Shown: in pieces, positions 1 to 5,535 of the stretch
Position numbering within the stretch: position 1 is the stretch's first letter
How the letters are laid out: each line of letters begins with the position of its first letter
Assembly: GCA_934394595.1 (NCBI GenBank)
Contig: CAKRRX010000074.1
Span: 1-12,387 of the forward strand
Direction of reading: 5' to 3'
Source: an uncultured Blautia sp.
Lineage (GTDB): Bacteria; Bacillota; Clostridia; Lachnospirales; Lachnospiraceae
DNA: 12,387 bases
Made by a program: the position numbers and the translations under genes
Notes under the pieces: generated by a model
Told to the model about the DNA's origin: nothing
Database searches by the model: none
What the model saw: only the letters and a program-made list of their open reading frames with translations

Positions 1-711
1 GGAAAGAGATGCTCCCAATGCGGTCTGATCCTGAAATCAAGAAAGGTTATCAAAGCGACCGGACACAAAGAAGTGGTGATTCCGGCAGTGGCAGCCACAC
101 AGGGACATACCGGGCTTACCGAAGGAAAGAAATGCTCTGTATGCGGTGAGATTCTGGTAGCCCAGAAAGAAATACCGGCACTTCCGATTCTTGTTACCAA
201 GGTAAGCTTAAGCGCCAAATCTTCCGCTAAAATTGCGGCAGGAAAGAAAGTACAGCTTGTAGCCTCTGTTGCTCCGTCAAATGCAGAAAACAAAGCAGTT
301 ACCTGGAAATCCAGCAACAAAAAGGTTGCAACTGTAAATGCAAATGGTCTTGTGACCATGAAGAAAAATGCAGGCGGAAAGACAGTCGTGATCACAGCAA
401 CTGCAAAAGACGGAAGCAAGGTATATGGAAAGATCAAGCTTACCTGCATGAAAGGAACTGTGAAGAAAATCACCGTTTCTGGAAAGAAAACAGTGAAAGC
501 CGGAAAATCCGTTACACTGAAAGCAAATGTAACAGCATCTGCAAAAGCAAACAAAAAGGTTGCATGGAGTTCCAGCAACAAAAAGCTGGCTTCTGTAAGC
601 TCAAAGGGCGTTGTAAAGACCTTTAAGGGAAAGAAAGGAACTGTGAAGATCACAGCAAAAGCTCTTGATGGTTCCGGTAAGAAGGCAACATTTAAGATTA
701 AAATCAAATAA
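1..711 (+). CDS. Surface protein C-terminal part, CxxCG repeats and two Big_2 Ig-like domains (5' partial)
   Basis: The frame is open from base 1 and ends at TAA 709-711, giving 236 visible residues; the true start lies upstream of the window. A GTG at 73 is internal, because the same repeat pattern continues on both sides of it. Residues 1-60 hold two copies of a Cys knuckle (GKRCSQCG and GKKCSVCG) 41 residues apart, each followed by a stretch ending in IKATGH or IPALP. This repeat type is common in surface proteins of gut Clostridia. Two bacterial Ig-like (Big_2) domains follow, at about 62-148 and 149-236, each with the hallmark V-W-SSN-K-A-V and an ITA-A-DGS strand. The segment is very Lys-rich. 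There is no LPXTG motif or C-terminal membrane helix, so any wall anchoring must come from the missing N-terminal part. The likely role is adhesion or a cell-surface stalk; the substrate is unknown. Confidence 0.85.
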   Translation, partial: GKRCSQCGLILKSRKVIKATGHKEVVIPAVAATQGHTGLTEGKKCSVCGEILVAQKEIPALPILVTKVSLSAKSSAKIAAGKKVQLVASVAPSNAENKAVTWKSSNKKVATVNANGLVTMKKNAGGKTVVITATAKDGSKVYGKIKLTCMKGTVKKITVSGKKTVKAGKSVTLKANVTASAKANKKVAWSSSNKKLASVSSKGVVKTFKGKKGTVKITAKALDGSGKKATFKIKIK

Positions 712-721
712 TTATCGATTT

Positions 722-761
722 ACAGAAAATACATATTTAATTCACAGAAAATACATATTTA
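722..761. repeat. Two direct copies of an 18-bp AT-rich sequence
   Basis: The 18-mer ACAGAAAATACATATTTA occurs exactly at 722-739 and 744-761 (period 22 bp). It sits just after the surface-protein stop codon and just before the riboswitch leader. It could be a regulator site, a recent duplication or a recombination scar. The sequence does not tell which. Confidence 0.8.
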
Positions 762-801
762 TATGATATCTATTTAAATATCCGAGTCGAATATGTATAT
801 T
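741..801 (+). promoter_or_regulatory. Candidate promoter zone for the riboswitch transcript
   Basis: Two imperfect options exist. TTCACA (741-746) with TATGAT (762-767) has a short 15-bp spacer. TATATT (796-801) has a poor -35 but would start transcription near 808, right at the predicted riboswitch P1 stem. An imperfect 17-bp palindrome (778-794, centred on G786) lies just upstream of the second -10. The DNA is AT-rich throughout. A promoter must exist here, but which one is used cannot be settled by eye. Confidence 0.35.
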
Positions 802-808
802 GGTTATA

Positions 809-963
809 GCGCAAAGGTTGCGTCATGAACATGACGCATAAAAGAGAATCTGGTGTGAATCCGGAACGATGCCGTCACTGTGTAAGGGAGCTGCTTCAGA
901 GCCCACTGGGAGACCGGGAAGGGGAAGCAGCGATGAACGAAGTCAGGAGAACTGCCTTGGCGT
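809..963 (+). ncRNA. Cobalamin (B12) riboswitch aptamer
   Basis: Conserved cobalamin-riboswitch blocks appear in order. There is AGAGAATCTGGTGTGAATCC near 843-862, then GCCGTCACTGT near 870-880, then GCCCACTG with GGGAAGG near 901-922, and the B12 box GAAGTCAGGAGAACTGCC at 939-956. A closing P1 stem can be drawn between 811-817 and 955-961 with one mismatch. A perfect 9-bp hairpin (819-827 with 830-838) forms the P2-side arm. The aptamer binds adenosylcobalamin or a related corrinoid and normally represses the downstream gene when B12 is plentiful. Here it sits upstream of a CbiK-type cobaltochelatase, which fits B12-responsive control of cobalt or corrinoid metabolism. The blocks are clear; the exact ends and the ligand preference are inferred. 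Confidence 0.93.
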
Positions 964-971
964 GGAATTGT

Positions 972-992
972 GGATCTGCGGTACACAGAACC
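972..992 (+). promoter_or_regulatory. Riboswitch P13-like hairpin with candidate kissing loop
   Basis: GGATCTG (972-978) pairs with CAGAACC (986-992) with one mismatch, leaving a 7-nt loop. Loop bases CGGT (979-982) are complementary to ACCG (913-916) in the aptamer loop, matching the L5-L13 kissing interaction known in cobalamin riboswitches. Bases 975-982 can alternatively pair with 1058-1065, and 984-986 with 1053-1055. That would be a candidate antiterminator excluding both this hairpin and the terminator. This is hand-drawn pairing, not folded by software. Confidence 0.55.
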
Positions 993-1054
993 TGTATTCT
1001 CATAGCATACATAGTGATCCTGTTATTGGGAAGAAATGTGTTTATGAGGAAAGT

Positions 1055-1083
1055 GCAGTCGCAGAAAATGCGACTGCTTTTTT
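1055..1083 (+). terminator. Intrinsic terminator, riboswitch expression platform
   Basis: A perfect 9-bp stem (1055-1063 with 1069-1077, GCAGTCGCA/TGCGACTGC) has a 5-nt loop and is followed directly by six T (1078-1083). It lies between the B12 aptamer and the cbiK start codon, so it is the expected OFF structure, terminating transcription when corrinoid is bound. Confidence 0.9.
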
Positions 1084-1116
1084 ATGCATGATTCAATCCG
1101 GAAATACAGGAAAAAA

Positions 1117-1120
1117 GAGG
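1117..1120 (+). promoter_or_regulatory. Ribosome binding site fixing the cbiK start
   Basis: GAGG at 1117-1120 lies 8 nt before ATG 1129. This favours ATG 1129 over the in-frame ATG at 1084, which directly abuts the terminator T run, has no Shine-Dalgarno and would add 15 charged residues in front of the signal peptide. Confidence 0.8.
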
Positions 1121-1128
1121 AAAATGAA

Positions 1129-2496
1129 ATGAAAAGAAAATCTTTATTAGCACTGCTTCTTGCAGCTTCTATGGCAGCAAGCATGACCGTAGCAACTGGA
1201 TCTGTTGCATTTGCAGAGACAGAGGAGGCTACAGAGGAGACAGCAGACGACGCTGAAGCAGCAGACGATGCAGAAACAGCAGATGATGCAGAAGCAGCAG
1301 ACGACGCTGAAGCAGCAGATGATGCAGAAACAGCAGATGAAGTAGTAGCACTTACTGACGCAGACGATGCAGAAGCAGCGAATGATGCAGAAGCAGCAGA
1401 TGACACAGCAGATGCAGATAAGGAAGCCGCTGATAAAGTAGCAGCACTTATTGACGCAATTTATGTTCAGGAGAGAACAGATGATACAGACGCACAGTGC
1501 AAAGAAGCAAAAGAAGCATGGGATGCTCTTACAGACGCTCAGAAAGAGCTGGTAGAGGGTGAGGAAGCAAGCCCGGAATACTTCGGACGCGACACAGGAG
1601 ACGCTTCCAAGGATGATCCTCGCAATCAGGATGAAATCGGTGAGAATGAACTTCTGGTAGTTAGCTTTGGTACTTCTTTCAATGACAGCCGTGCAGAGGA
1701 TATCAAAGGAATCGAGGATGCTCTTGCAGAAGCATTCCCGGATTGGTCTGTAAGAAGAGCATTTACTGCTCAGATCATCATCAACCATGTACAGGCAAGA
1801 GATGATGAGCATATCGATAATATGCAGCAGGCTCTTGACCGTGCAGTAGCAAACGGAGTTAAGAACCTTGTTGTTCAGCCTACACACCTTATGCATGGCG
1901 CTGAGTATGATGAGATGGTAGAAGCAATCAATGAGTACAGCGATAAATTTGAGTCTGTAGCAATCGCAGAGCCAATGCTTGGAGAGGTTGGAGATGACGC
2001 TACTGTTATCAATGAGGACAAGGCTGCTGTTGCTCAGGCAATCACAGATGAGGCAGTAAAAGCGGCCGGATATGACAGCATGGAAGCTGCTGCAGAGGAT
2101 GGAACAGCATTCGTATTCATGGGACATGGAACTTCCCATACAGCAAACGTAACTTACAATCAGATGCAGACTCAGATGGACAAGCTTGGTTTCACAAACG
2201 CATTCATCGGTACTGTAGAGGGTGAGCCGGAAGACACCGCTTGCGATGTGGTAATCGACAAGGTAAAAGATGCTGGATTCAAGAAAGTAATCCTTCGTCC
2301 GCTTATGGTTGTTGCCGGTGACCATGCAAACAATGATATGGCTGGAGATGATGACGATTCCTGGAAGAGCATGTTCGAGGCTTCCGGAGATTTCGATTCT
2401 GTTGACTGCCAGATCGAGGGTCTTGGAAGAATTGACGCTGTTGAGCAGCTCTATGTAGCTCATACTCAGGCAGCTATCGATTCTATCGCTGAGTAA
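1129..2496 (+). CDS. cbiK: Secreted CbiK-type sirohydrochlorin cobaltochelatase with acidic repeat linker
   Basis: 455 residues from ATG 1129. Residues 1-29 form a Sec signal peptide (MKRK, hydrophobic core, AFA cleavage before E30) with no lipobox Cys. Residues 38-92 carry acidic TADDAE/AADDAE hexapeptide repeats. Residues 98-150 form a helical spacer ending in ALTDAQKELVEG, a module seen in Clostridia surface proteins. Residues 174-455 are a full CbiK domain: LLVVSFGTSF (175-184), VQPTHLMHGAEY (249-260), MGHGTSHTAN (331-340) and PLMVVAGDHANNDMAGD (391-407). Class II chelatases of this family insert Co2+ into sirohydrochlorin in the anaerobic B12 pathway. H253 and H333 fit the known metal-ligand histidines, and E281 may be the third ligand (by analogy). 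Ordinary CbiK is about 260-300 residues and cytoplasmic; a periplasmic form is known in Desulfovibrio. The B12 riboswitch upstream supports a cobalt link. The physiological metal and tetrapyrrole outside the cell are unknown. Confidence 0.9.
   Translation: MKRKSLLALLLAASMAASMTVATGSVAFAETEEATEETADDAEAADDAETADDAEAADDAEAADDAETADEVVALTDADDAEAANDAEAADDTADADKEAADKVAALIDAIYVQERTDDTDAQCKEAKEAWDALTDAQKELVEGEEASPEYFGRDTGDASKDDPRNQDEIGENELLVVSFGTSFNDSRAEDIKGIEDALAEAFPDWSVRRAFTAQIIINHVQARDDEHIDNMQQALDRAVANGVKNLVVQPTHLMHGAEYDEMVEAINEYSDKFESVAIAEPMLGEVGDDATVINEDKAAVAQAITDEAVKAAGYDSMEAAAEDGTAFVFMGHGTSHTANVTYNQMQTQMDKLGFTNAFIGTVEGEPEDTACDVVIDKVKDAGFKKVILRPLMVVAGDHANNDMAGDDDDSWKSMFEASGDFDSVDCQIEGLGRIDAVEQLYVAHTQAAIDSIAE
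1240..1404 (+). repeat. 18-bp tandem repeat tract encoding acidic hexapeptides
   Basis: Five uninterrupted 18-bp units (1240-1329) encode TADDAE or AADDAE. A break (TADEVVALTD) follows, then about two more diverged units to 1404. The units alternate between GAC/GAT and GCT/GCA synonyms, so they are near-identical rather than perfect. The tract could expand or contract by slippage. The Asp/Glu density could act as a flexible linker or weak cation-binding tail (inference). Confidence 0.85.
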
Positions 2497-2523
2497 TCAG
2501 AAGCATTATATTTACACATTGGG

Positions 2524-2550
2524 CAGCTGCTCTTTTTGGAGCAGCTGTTT
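2524..2550 (+). terminator. Hairpin after cbiK, weak terminator or attenuator
   Basis: A perfect 9-bp stem (2524-2532 with 2539-2547, CAGCTGCTC/GAGCAGCTG) has a T-rich 6-nt loop but only TTT after it. It probably terminates partially, giving less transcript of the downstream secreted gene, or protects the cbiK mRNA 3' end. A third CAGCTG at 2561-2566 offers alternative pairing. Confidence 0.6.
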
Positions 2551-2573
2551 CCGCATAAAGCAGCTGCGCGGAA

Positions 2574-2608
2574 CTAGTACAGCGGTTACTTAATTTTCGC
2601 TGTACTAG
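2574..2608. repeat. Perfect 11-bp inverted repeat between the two secreted-protein genes
   Basis: CTAGTACAGCG (2574-2584) and CGCTGTACTAG (2598-2608) are exact reverse complements around a 13-nt AT-rich loop. There is no T run after it, so it is not a standard terminator. It may be an mRNA processing or stability element, an operator, or a dispersed palindromic repeat. No convincing sigma-A promoter is visible between it and ATG 2669; TATATT at 2616-2621 lacks a good -35. Confidence 0.7.
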
Positions 2609-2668
2609 CAGTATTTATATTACAGGAAATGTGACGGCTGCAAATAAAGAAGAGCAAGGAGAATTATT

Positions 2669-3277
2669 ATGAAACGTTCATTAGTCATGTTATTGACAGC
2701 AGCAAGTATTTCCGCTATGACAGCAGGAGGTGTGGCACCTGTATGGGCTGAGACAGCAGTGGAGGCAGAAGCAGAAGACACAACAGAGAAAACAGATAAA
2801 ACAGAGGCTGGAGACACTGAGCTTGAAGACGGCGTATATGGTGTTGAGTTTGACACAGACAGTGGGATGTTCCATGTAAATGAGGCCTGCAACGGCAGAG
2901 CTGCTCTTACTGTAAAAGATGGCAAAATGACCGTTCATATCAGCCTTGTTTCCAAGAATATCGTAACTCTTTTCCTTGGAACTGCAGAGGATGCACAAAA
3001 AGATGGGGCCGAGCTGATTCAGCCTACTACAGATACTGTAACCTACAGCGATGGAATGTCTGAGGAAGTTTATGGATTCAACGTTCCGGTAGAGAAGCTG
3101 GATGAGGAGTTCGACCTGGCAATCCTTGGGAAAAAGGGTAAATGGTACGATCATAAAGTAAAGGTTACAGATGTCAAAGAGCAGACAGAGGAAGAGAAAA
3201 ATGCTGTTGTGATTGGGGAAGAGGACAGTGAGAACACTGACGAAGCCGCAGATACAGCAGAAGAGTCCAAAGATTGA
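2669..3277 (+). CDS. Small secreted acidic protein, unrecognised beta-rich domain
   Basis: 202 residues. AAGGAG at 2656-2661 sits 7 nt before ATG 2669. Residues 1-27 are a Sec signal peptide (MKRS, hydrophobic core, VWA cleavage) with no lipobox. An acidic Thr/Glu/Ala linker (28-52) leads to one compact domain at 53-168. It starts LEDGVYGVEFDTDSGMF, passes through ALTVKDGKMTVHISL (79-93) and LFLGTAEDA (101-109), and ends GKWYDHKVKV (157-166). The tail 169-202 is acidic. The strand pattern recalls NEAT-like or related iron/heme-uptake beta-sandwich domains of Firmicutes, but I cannot name the family. It has one Cys (C74) and no cell-wall anchor motif. It shares signal-peptide style and acidic linker with the upstream CbiK and probably its B12-controlled transcript, which suggests a partner role such as ligand binding or presentation. 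That role is inference. Confidence 0.8.
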   Translation: MKRSLVMLLTAASISAMTAGGVAPVWAETAVEAEAEDTTEKTDKTEAGDTELEDGVYGVEFDTDSGMFHVNEACNGRAALTVKDGKMTVHISLVSKNIVTLFLGTAEDAQKDGAELIQPTTDTVTYSDGMSEEVYGFNVPVEKLDEEFDLAILGKKGKWYDHKVKVTDVKEQTEEEKNAVVIGEEDSENTDEAADTAEESKD

Positions 3278-3297
3278 TTCTCTGGAAAAATAATAAA

Positions 3298-3355
3298 AAG
3301 AACCCGTGATCGGAAGTGGAACTTTTAGGAAGCCATTTTCCTGTCACGGGTTCTT
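3298..3355. terminator. Bidirectional terminator between convergent genes
   Basis: A perfect 12-bp stem (3298-3309 with 3344-3355) encloses a nested GGAAGTGG/CCATTTTCC arm with one bulge. On the plus strand it runs into TTCTTTATTT. On the minus strand the complement of the A-rich 3284-3299 gives a T-rich tail. It ends both the cbiK unit and the convergent symporter operon. Confidence 0.9.
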
Positions 3356-3374
3356 TATTTCTATGCAGGGGTGA

Positions 3375-4772
3375 TTATTTTCCTTTTCCCTCACCTGCAA
3401 AATATTCTTTTGTCAGCCGCACTACAGTTCCGGAAAGCAGGAACAGGGCGATCAGGTTGGGGATTGCCATAAGGCCGTTGAAGGTTTCGGCAATACTCCA
3501 CATCAGACCAAGGTTTGCAGTAGCCCCCAGGATTGCAACCAGGGAATACACGACCATAAATGGTTTGATGACCTTTTCTGAGAAAAGGAATTCGATACAG
3601 CGGGCTCCATAAAGTCCCCAGCCAAGAGCTGTGGAAAATGCAAAGCAGCACATGGCAATTGCTGTGAAAACAGATACCCAGTTTCCATAGGTGGAGGTAA
3701 AGCCAAGAATGGTCAGCTCTGCACCAGCAGCCTCGCCATAGGTAACGGGAATATTGCTGCACAGGATGACAAGTGCTGTAAGGGTACAGATTACGATGGT
3801 ATCGGTAAACACCTCGAAGATTCCAAACATTCCCTGTTTCACCGGTTTTCTGGTGTCTGCACAGGCATGTGCGATGGAGCCGGTACCAAGACCTGCCTCA
3901 TTGGAGAAGATACCCCGTGAAACACCTTTTTTCATACTGAGGAACATGCTCATCACAACACCACCTGTGACAGCTTTTGGCTGGAAAGCGCCCTGGAAAA
4001 TGGAAGCAAATACAGCCGGGACATTCCGGATGTTCAGAAGAACAACCCCAAGTCCCATGATGATGTAAAGCAGTGCCATAAATGGTACAAGCTTTTCTGT
4101 AACCTGTCCGATCCTCTTGATTCCACCAAGAAGGATCATGGCGATGAGAACGGCGATTACAATACCAATGATCAGATTGGACATCGGAACTGCTTTTTCT
4201 GTGATTACATGATAGTTCAGCAGTGCAGAATTGATGGCAGTGGTGATGGTGTTGACCTGTGTGGCATTTCCGGTTCCAAAAACGGTAAGTACGCCAAATG
4301 CGGCGAACAGGTAAGCAAGCCAGAGCCATTTTTTTCCAAGTCCGTTCTTAATATAATACATGGGACCGCCTACCAGTTCACCATTTGCATTGGTCTCACG
4401 AAAATGAACGGCAAGGGTAACTTCGGCAAACTTGGTACACATTCCAAAAAGTGCGGAAACCCACATCCAGAATATGGCTCCCGGTCCACCGATGGCGATA
4501 GCACCTGCGACACCTGCGATATTGCCGGTTCCTACTGTGGCGGCAAGAGCGGTACAAACGGCCTGGAAAGGAGTGATAGCTCCGTCGGAGGCATCGCGTT
4601 TGCGGAAAATACGACCAAGTGTGGTACGCATAGAATAGGAAAATTTGCGAATCTGTAAAAAATTCGTGCGGATACTTAAATATAGTCCAACTCCGAAAAT
4701 ACAGACCATTGCAGGGACTCCCCAGATAAAGTTATTTACAGCCGTATTGACTGTTTCGATAATATGCAACAT
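3375..4772 (-). CDS. Sodium:alanine/glycine symporter, AGCS family
   Basis: 465 residues, the normal length for amino-acid carrier proteins of the AGCS (AlsT/DagA-type) family, with about ten or more hydrophobic helices. The family signature is intact: TALAATVGTGNIAGVAGA (74-91) with GGPGAIFWMW (95-104), GGPMYYI (135-141) and SNEAGLGTGSIAHACADT (290-307). These regions form the substrate and Na+ sites in known homologues. It imports alanine, glycine or a similar small amino acid with Na+; the exact substrate cannot be read. ATG 4770-4772 is preceded by GAGGTG at a good distance. It starts 37 bp after the stop of the flavoprotein gene and should share its promoter at 5439-5467. The transcript ends at the 3298-3355 terminator. 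Confidence 0.93.
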   Translation of the reverse strand: MLHIIETVNTAVNNFIWGVPAMVCIFGVGLYLSIRTNFLQIRKFSYSMRTTLGRIFRKRDASDGAITPFQAVCTALAATVGTGNIAGVAGAIAIGGPGAIFWMWVSALFGMCTKFAEVTLAVHFRETNANGELVGGPMYYIKNGLGKKWLWLAYLFAAFGVLTVFGTGNATQVNTITTAINSALLNYHVITEKAVPMSNLIIGIVIAVLIAMILLGGIKRIGQVTEKLVPFMALLYIIMGLGVVLLNIRNVPAVFASIFQGAFQPKAVTGGVVMSMFLSMKKGVSRGIFSNEAGLGTGSIAHACADTRKPVKQGMFGIFEVFTDTIVICTLTALVILCSNIPVTYGEAAGAELTILGFTSTYGNWVSVFTAIAMCCFAFSTALGWGLYGARCIEFLFSEKVIKPFMVVYSLVAILGATANLGLMWSIAETFNGLMAIPNLIALFLLSGTVVRLTKEYFAGEGKGK

Positions 4773-4810
4773 AATACACCTCTATGGGATTTTTTGTCGG
4801 TAAAGAAACG

Positions 4811-5377
4811 TTAGCGGATAAAGTTGGTTTTGATTTTGGGTTCCGCCTCTGGCACCGCAATCCCGGCGTTCTTACCTGCTTCCAGACACTTCAGCAGCCA
4901 TGCCATATTATTTCCAAGGGTACGCATGATCTGAAGTCCTTCTGCATCCTGACGAACCTCATCAGGAGTATTACCATGTACCATATTCCAGTAATTGGCA
5001 GAGACTACAGGCATTTCATGATAGGTAAAATATTTCAGAAGCACATCCAGAGTAGCGGTGGTTCCGGCTCTTCTGGCAGATGCGATAGCTGCTGCGGGTT
5101 TGTGAAGCATATCCTTTCCTGCCATGGAGCAAAGCTTATCCATAAATTCAATGATCTGTCCGGATGGGGATGCCCAGTATACAGGGGAGCCTACGATCAG
5201 GGCATCGGATTCTTTTAATTTGGCTGCGGCTGCCTTTACATTTTCTGTATCAGGATTTCCCGCCTGGAAAATCTCTGAGTCGATTCCGTTTTTATTCAGT
5301 GTGGCAGCAATTTCACTTAATGCGGTGAAGGTACAGCCTTCTTTTCGCGGACTGCCGTTTAAAAGTAATACTTTCAT
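4811..5377 (-). CDS. Flavodoxin-fold NAD(P)H-dependent oxidoreductase (FMN reductase-like), lacking Cys loop
   Basis: 188 residues starting at ATG 5375-5377, with AAAGGA upstream. The N-terminal MKVLLLNGSPRKEGCT (1-16) is the FMN-phosphate loop of NADPH-dependent FMN reductase/flavodoxin-like proteins. DALIVGSPVYWASPSGQ (58-74) is the second flavin-binding motif. SARRAGTT (100-107), YWNMVHGN (129-136) and the C-terminal TNFIR also match what I recall of this family. Relatives usually carry a Cys-rich segment (C-x-x-C-x-x-C type) between the second strand and the DA-I-x-GSPVY motif. Here FQAGNPDTENVKAAAAKLKE replaces it, leaving about 20 residues fewer and no Cys there. It presumably reduces flavin, quinone or another acceptor in the cytoplasm. 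It is the first gene of a two-gene operon with the symporter. No frameshift is seen, so the deletion looks natural. Confidence 0.88.
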   Translation of the reverse strand: MKVLLLNGSPRKEGCTFTALSEIAATLNKNGIDSEIFQAGNPDTENVKAAAAKLKESDALIVGSPVYWASPSGQIIEFMDKLCSMAGKDMLHKPAAAIASARRAGTTATLDVLLKYFTYHEMPVVSANYWNMVHGNTPDEVRQDAEGLQIMRTLGNNMAWLLKCLEAGKNAGIAVPEAEPKIKTNFIR

Positions 5378-5438
5378 GTGTTTTGTCCTTTCTTATGTAT
5401 ATTGATATCATCTCTCTGAAGTGGTAATGCATTTCCTT

Positions 5439-5467
5439 ATTATACGATAGGATTGGCTTAATTTCAA
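5439..5467 (-). promoter_or_regulatory. Sigma-A promoter for the flavoprotein-symporter operon
   Basis: On the minus strand, -35 TTGAAA (5462-5467) and -10 TATAAT (5439-5444) are separated by exactly 17 bp. Transcription would start near 5431, leaving an untranslated leader of about 55 nt before ATG 5377. Confidence 0.85.
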
Positions 5468-5475
5468 GACACACT

Positions 5476-5510
5476 ATGTTCACATTTGAGCGATATAATA
5501 AACAGAACAT
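5476..5510 (+). promoter_or_regulatory. Candidate promoter/operator of the ABC transporter gene
   Basis: A consensus -10 TATAAT (5494-5499) lies 36 bp before the GTG start. It has no recognisable -35 at 16-18 bp, so it may need an activator. It is bracketed by the inverted repeat ATGTTC (5476-5481) and GAACAT (5505-5510), which could be an operator. It is divergent from the minus-strand promoter at 5439-5467. Confidence 0.45.
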
Positions 5511-5520
5511 GTAAAAATCA

Positions 5521-5529
5521 GAAAGGAAG
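5521..5529 (+). promoter_or_regulatory. Ribosome binding site supporting a GTG start
   Basis: GAAAGGAAG ends 6 nt before GTG 5536. The protein that follows (LQIKNIHKEY) starts exactly where MacB-type ATPase domains usually begin, so GTG is preferred over any later ATG. Confidence 0.8.
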
Positions 5530-5535
5530 TAATCC

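Noticed and set aside
1084..1128. Upstream ATG as the start of cbiK
   Set aside because: It touches the terminator T run, has no Shine-Dalgarno and would place charged residues before the signal peptide; ATG 1129 fits better.
825..1132. Two short plus-strand frames inside the riboswitch leader
   Set aside because: They cover the structured aptamer and terminator, lack ribosome sites and have no protein-like pattern.
1023..1406. Ser/Ala-rich minus-strand frame over the acidic repeats
   Set aside because: It is the mirror of the GCA-GAY repeats and crosses the riboswitch terminator, so it is a shadow.
1147..2463. Long open frame of 438 residues antisense to cbiK
   Set aside because: It is Cys/Ile-rich low-complexity sequence created by the codon bias and repeats of cbiK on the other strand. 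It has no ribosome site or known domain.
1650..2496. Ferrochelatase or other class II chelatase instead of CbiK
   Set aside because: The GHGTSH and MVVAGDHANNDMAGD blocks are CbiK-specific and a B12 riboswitch precedes the gene. The metal used outside the cell is nevertheless untested.
1129..3277. Lipoprotein or sortase anchoring of the two secreted proteins
   Set aside because: Neither signal peptide has a lipobox Cys and neither C-terminus has LPXTG with a membrane helix, so they appear released or held non-covalently.
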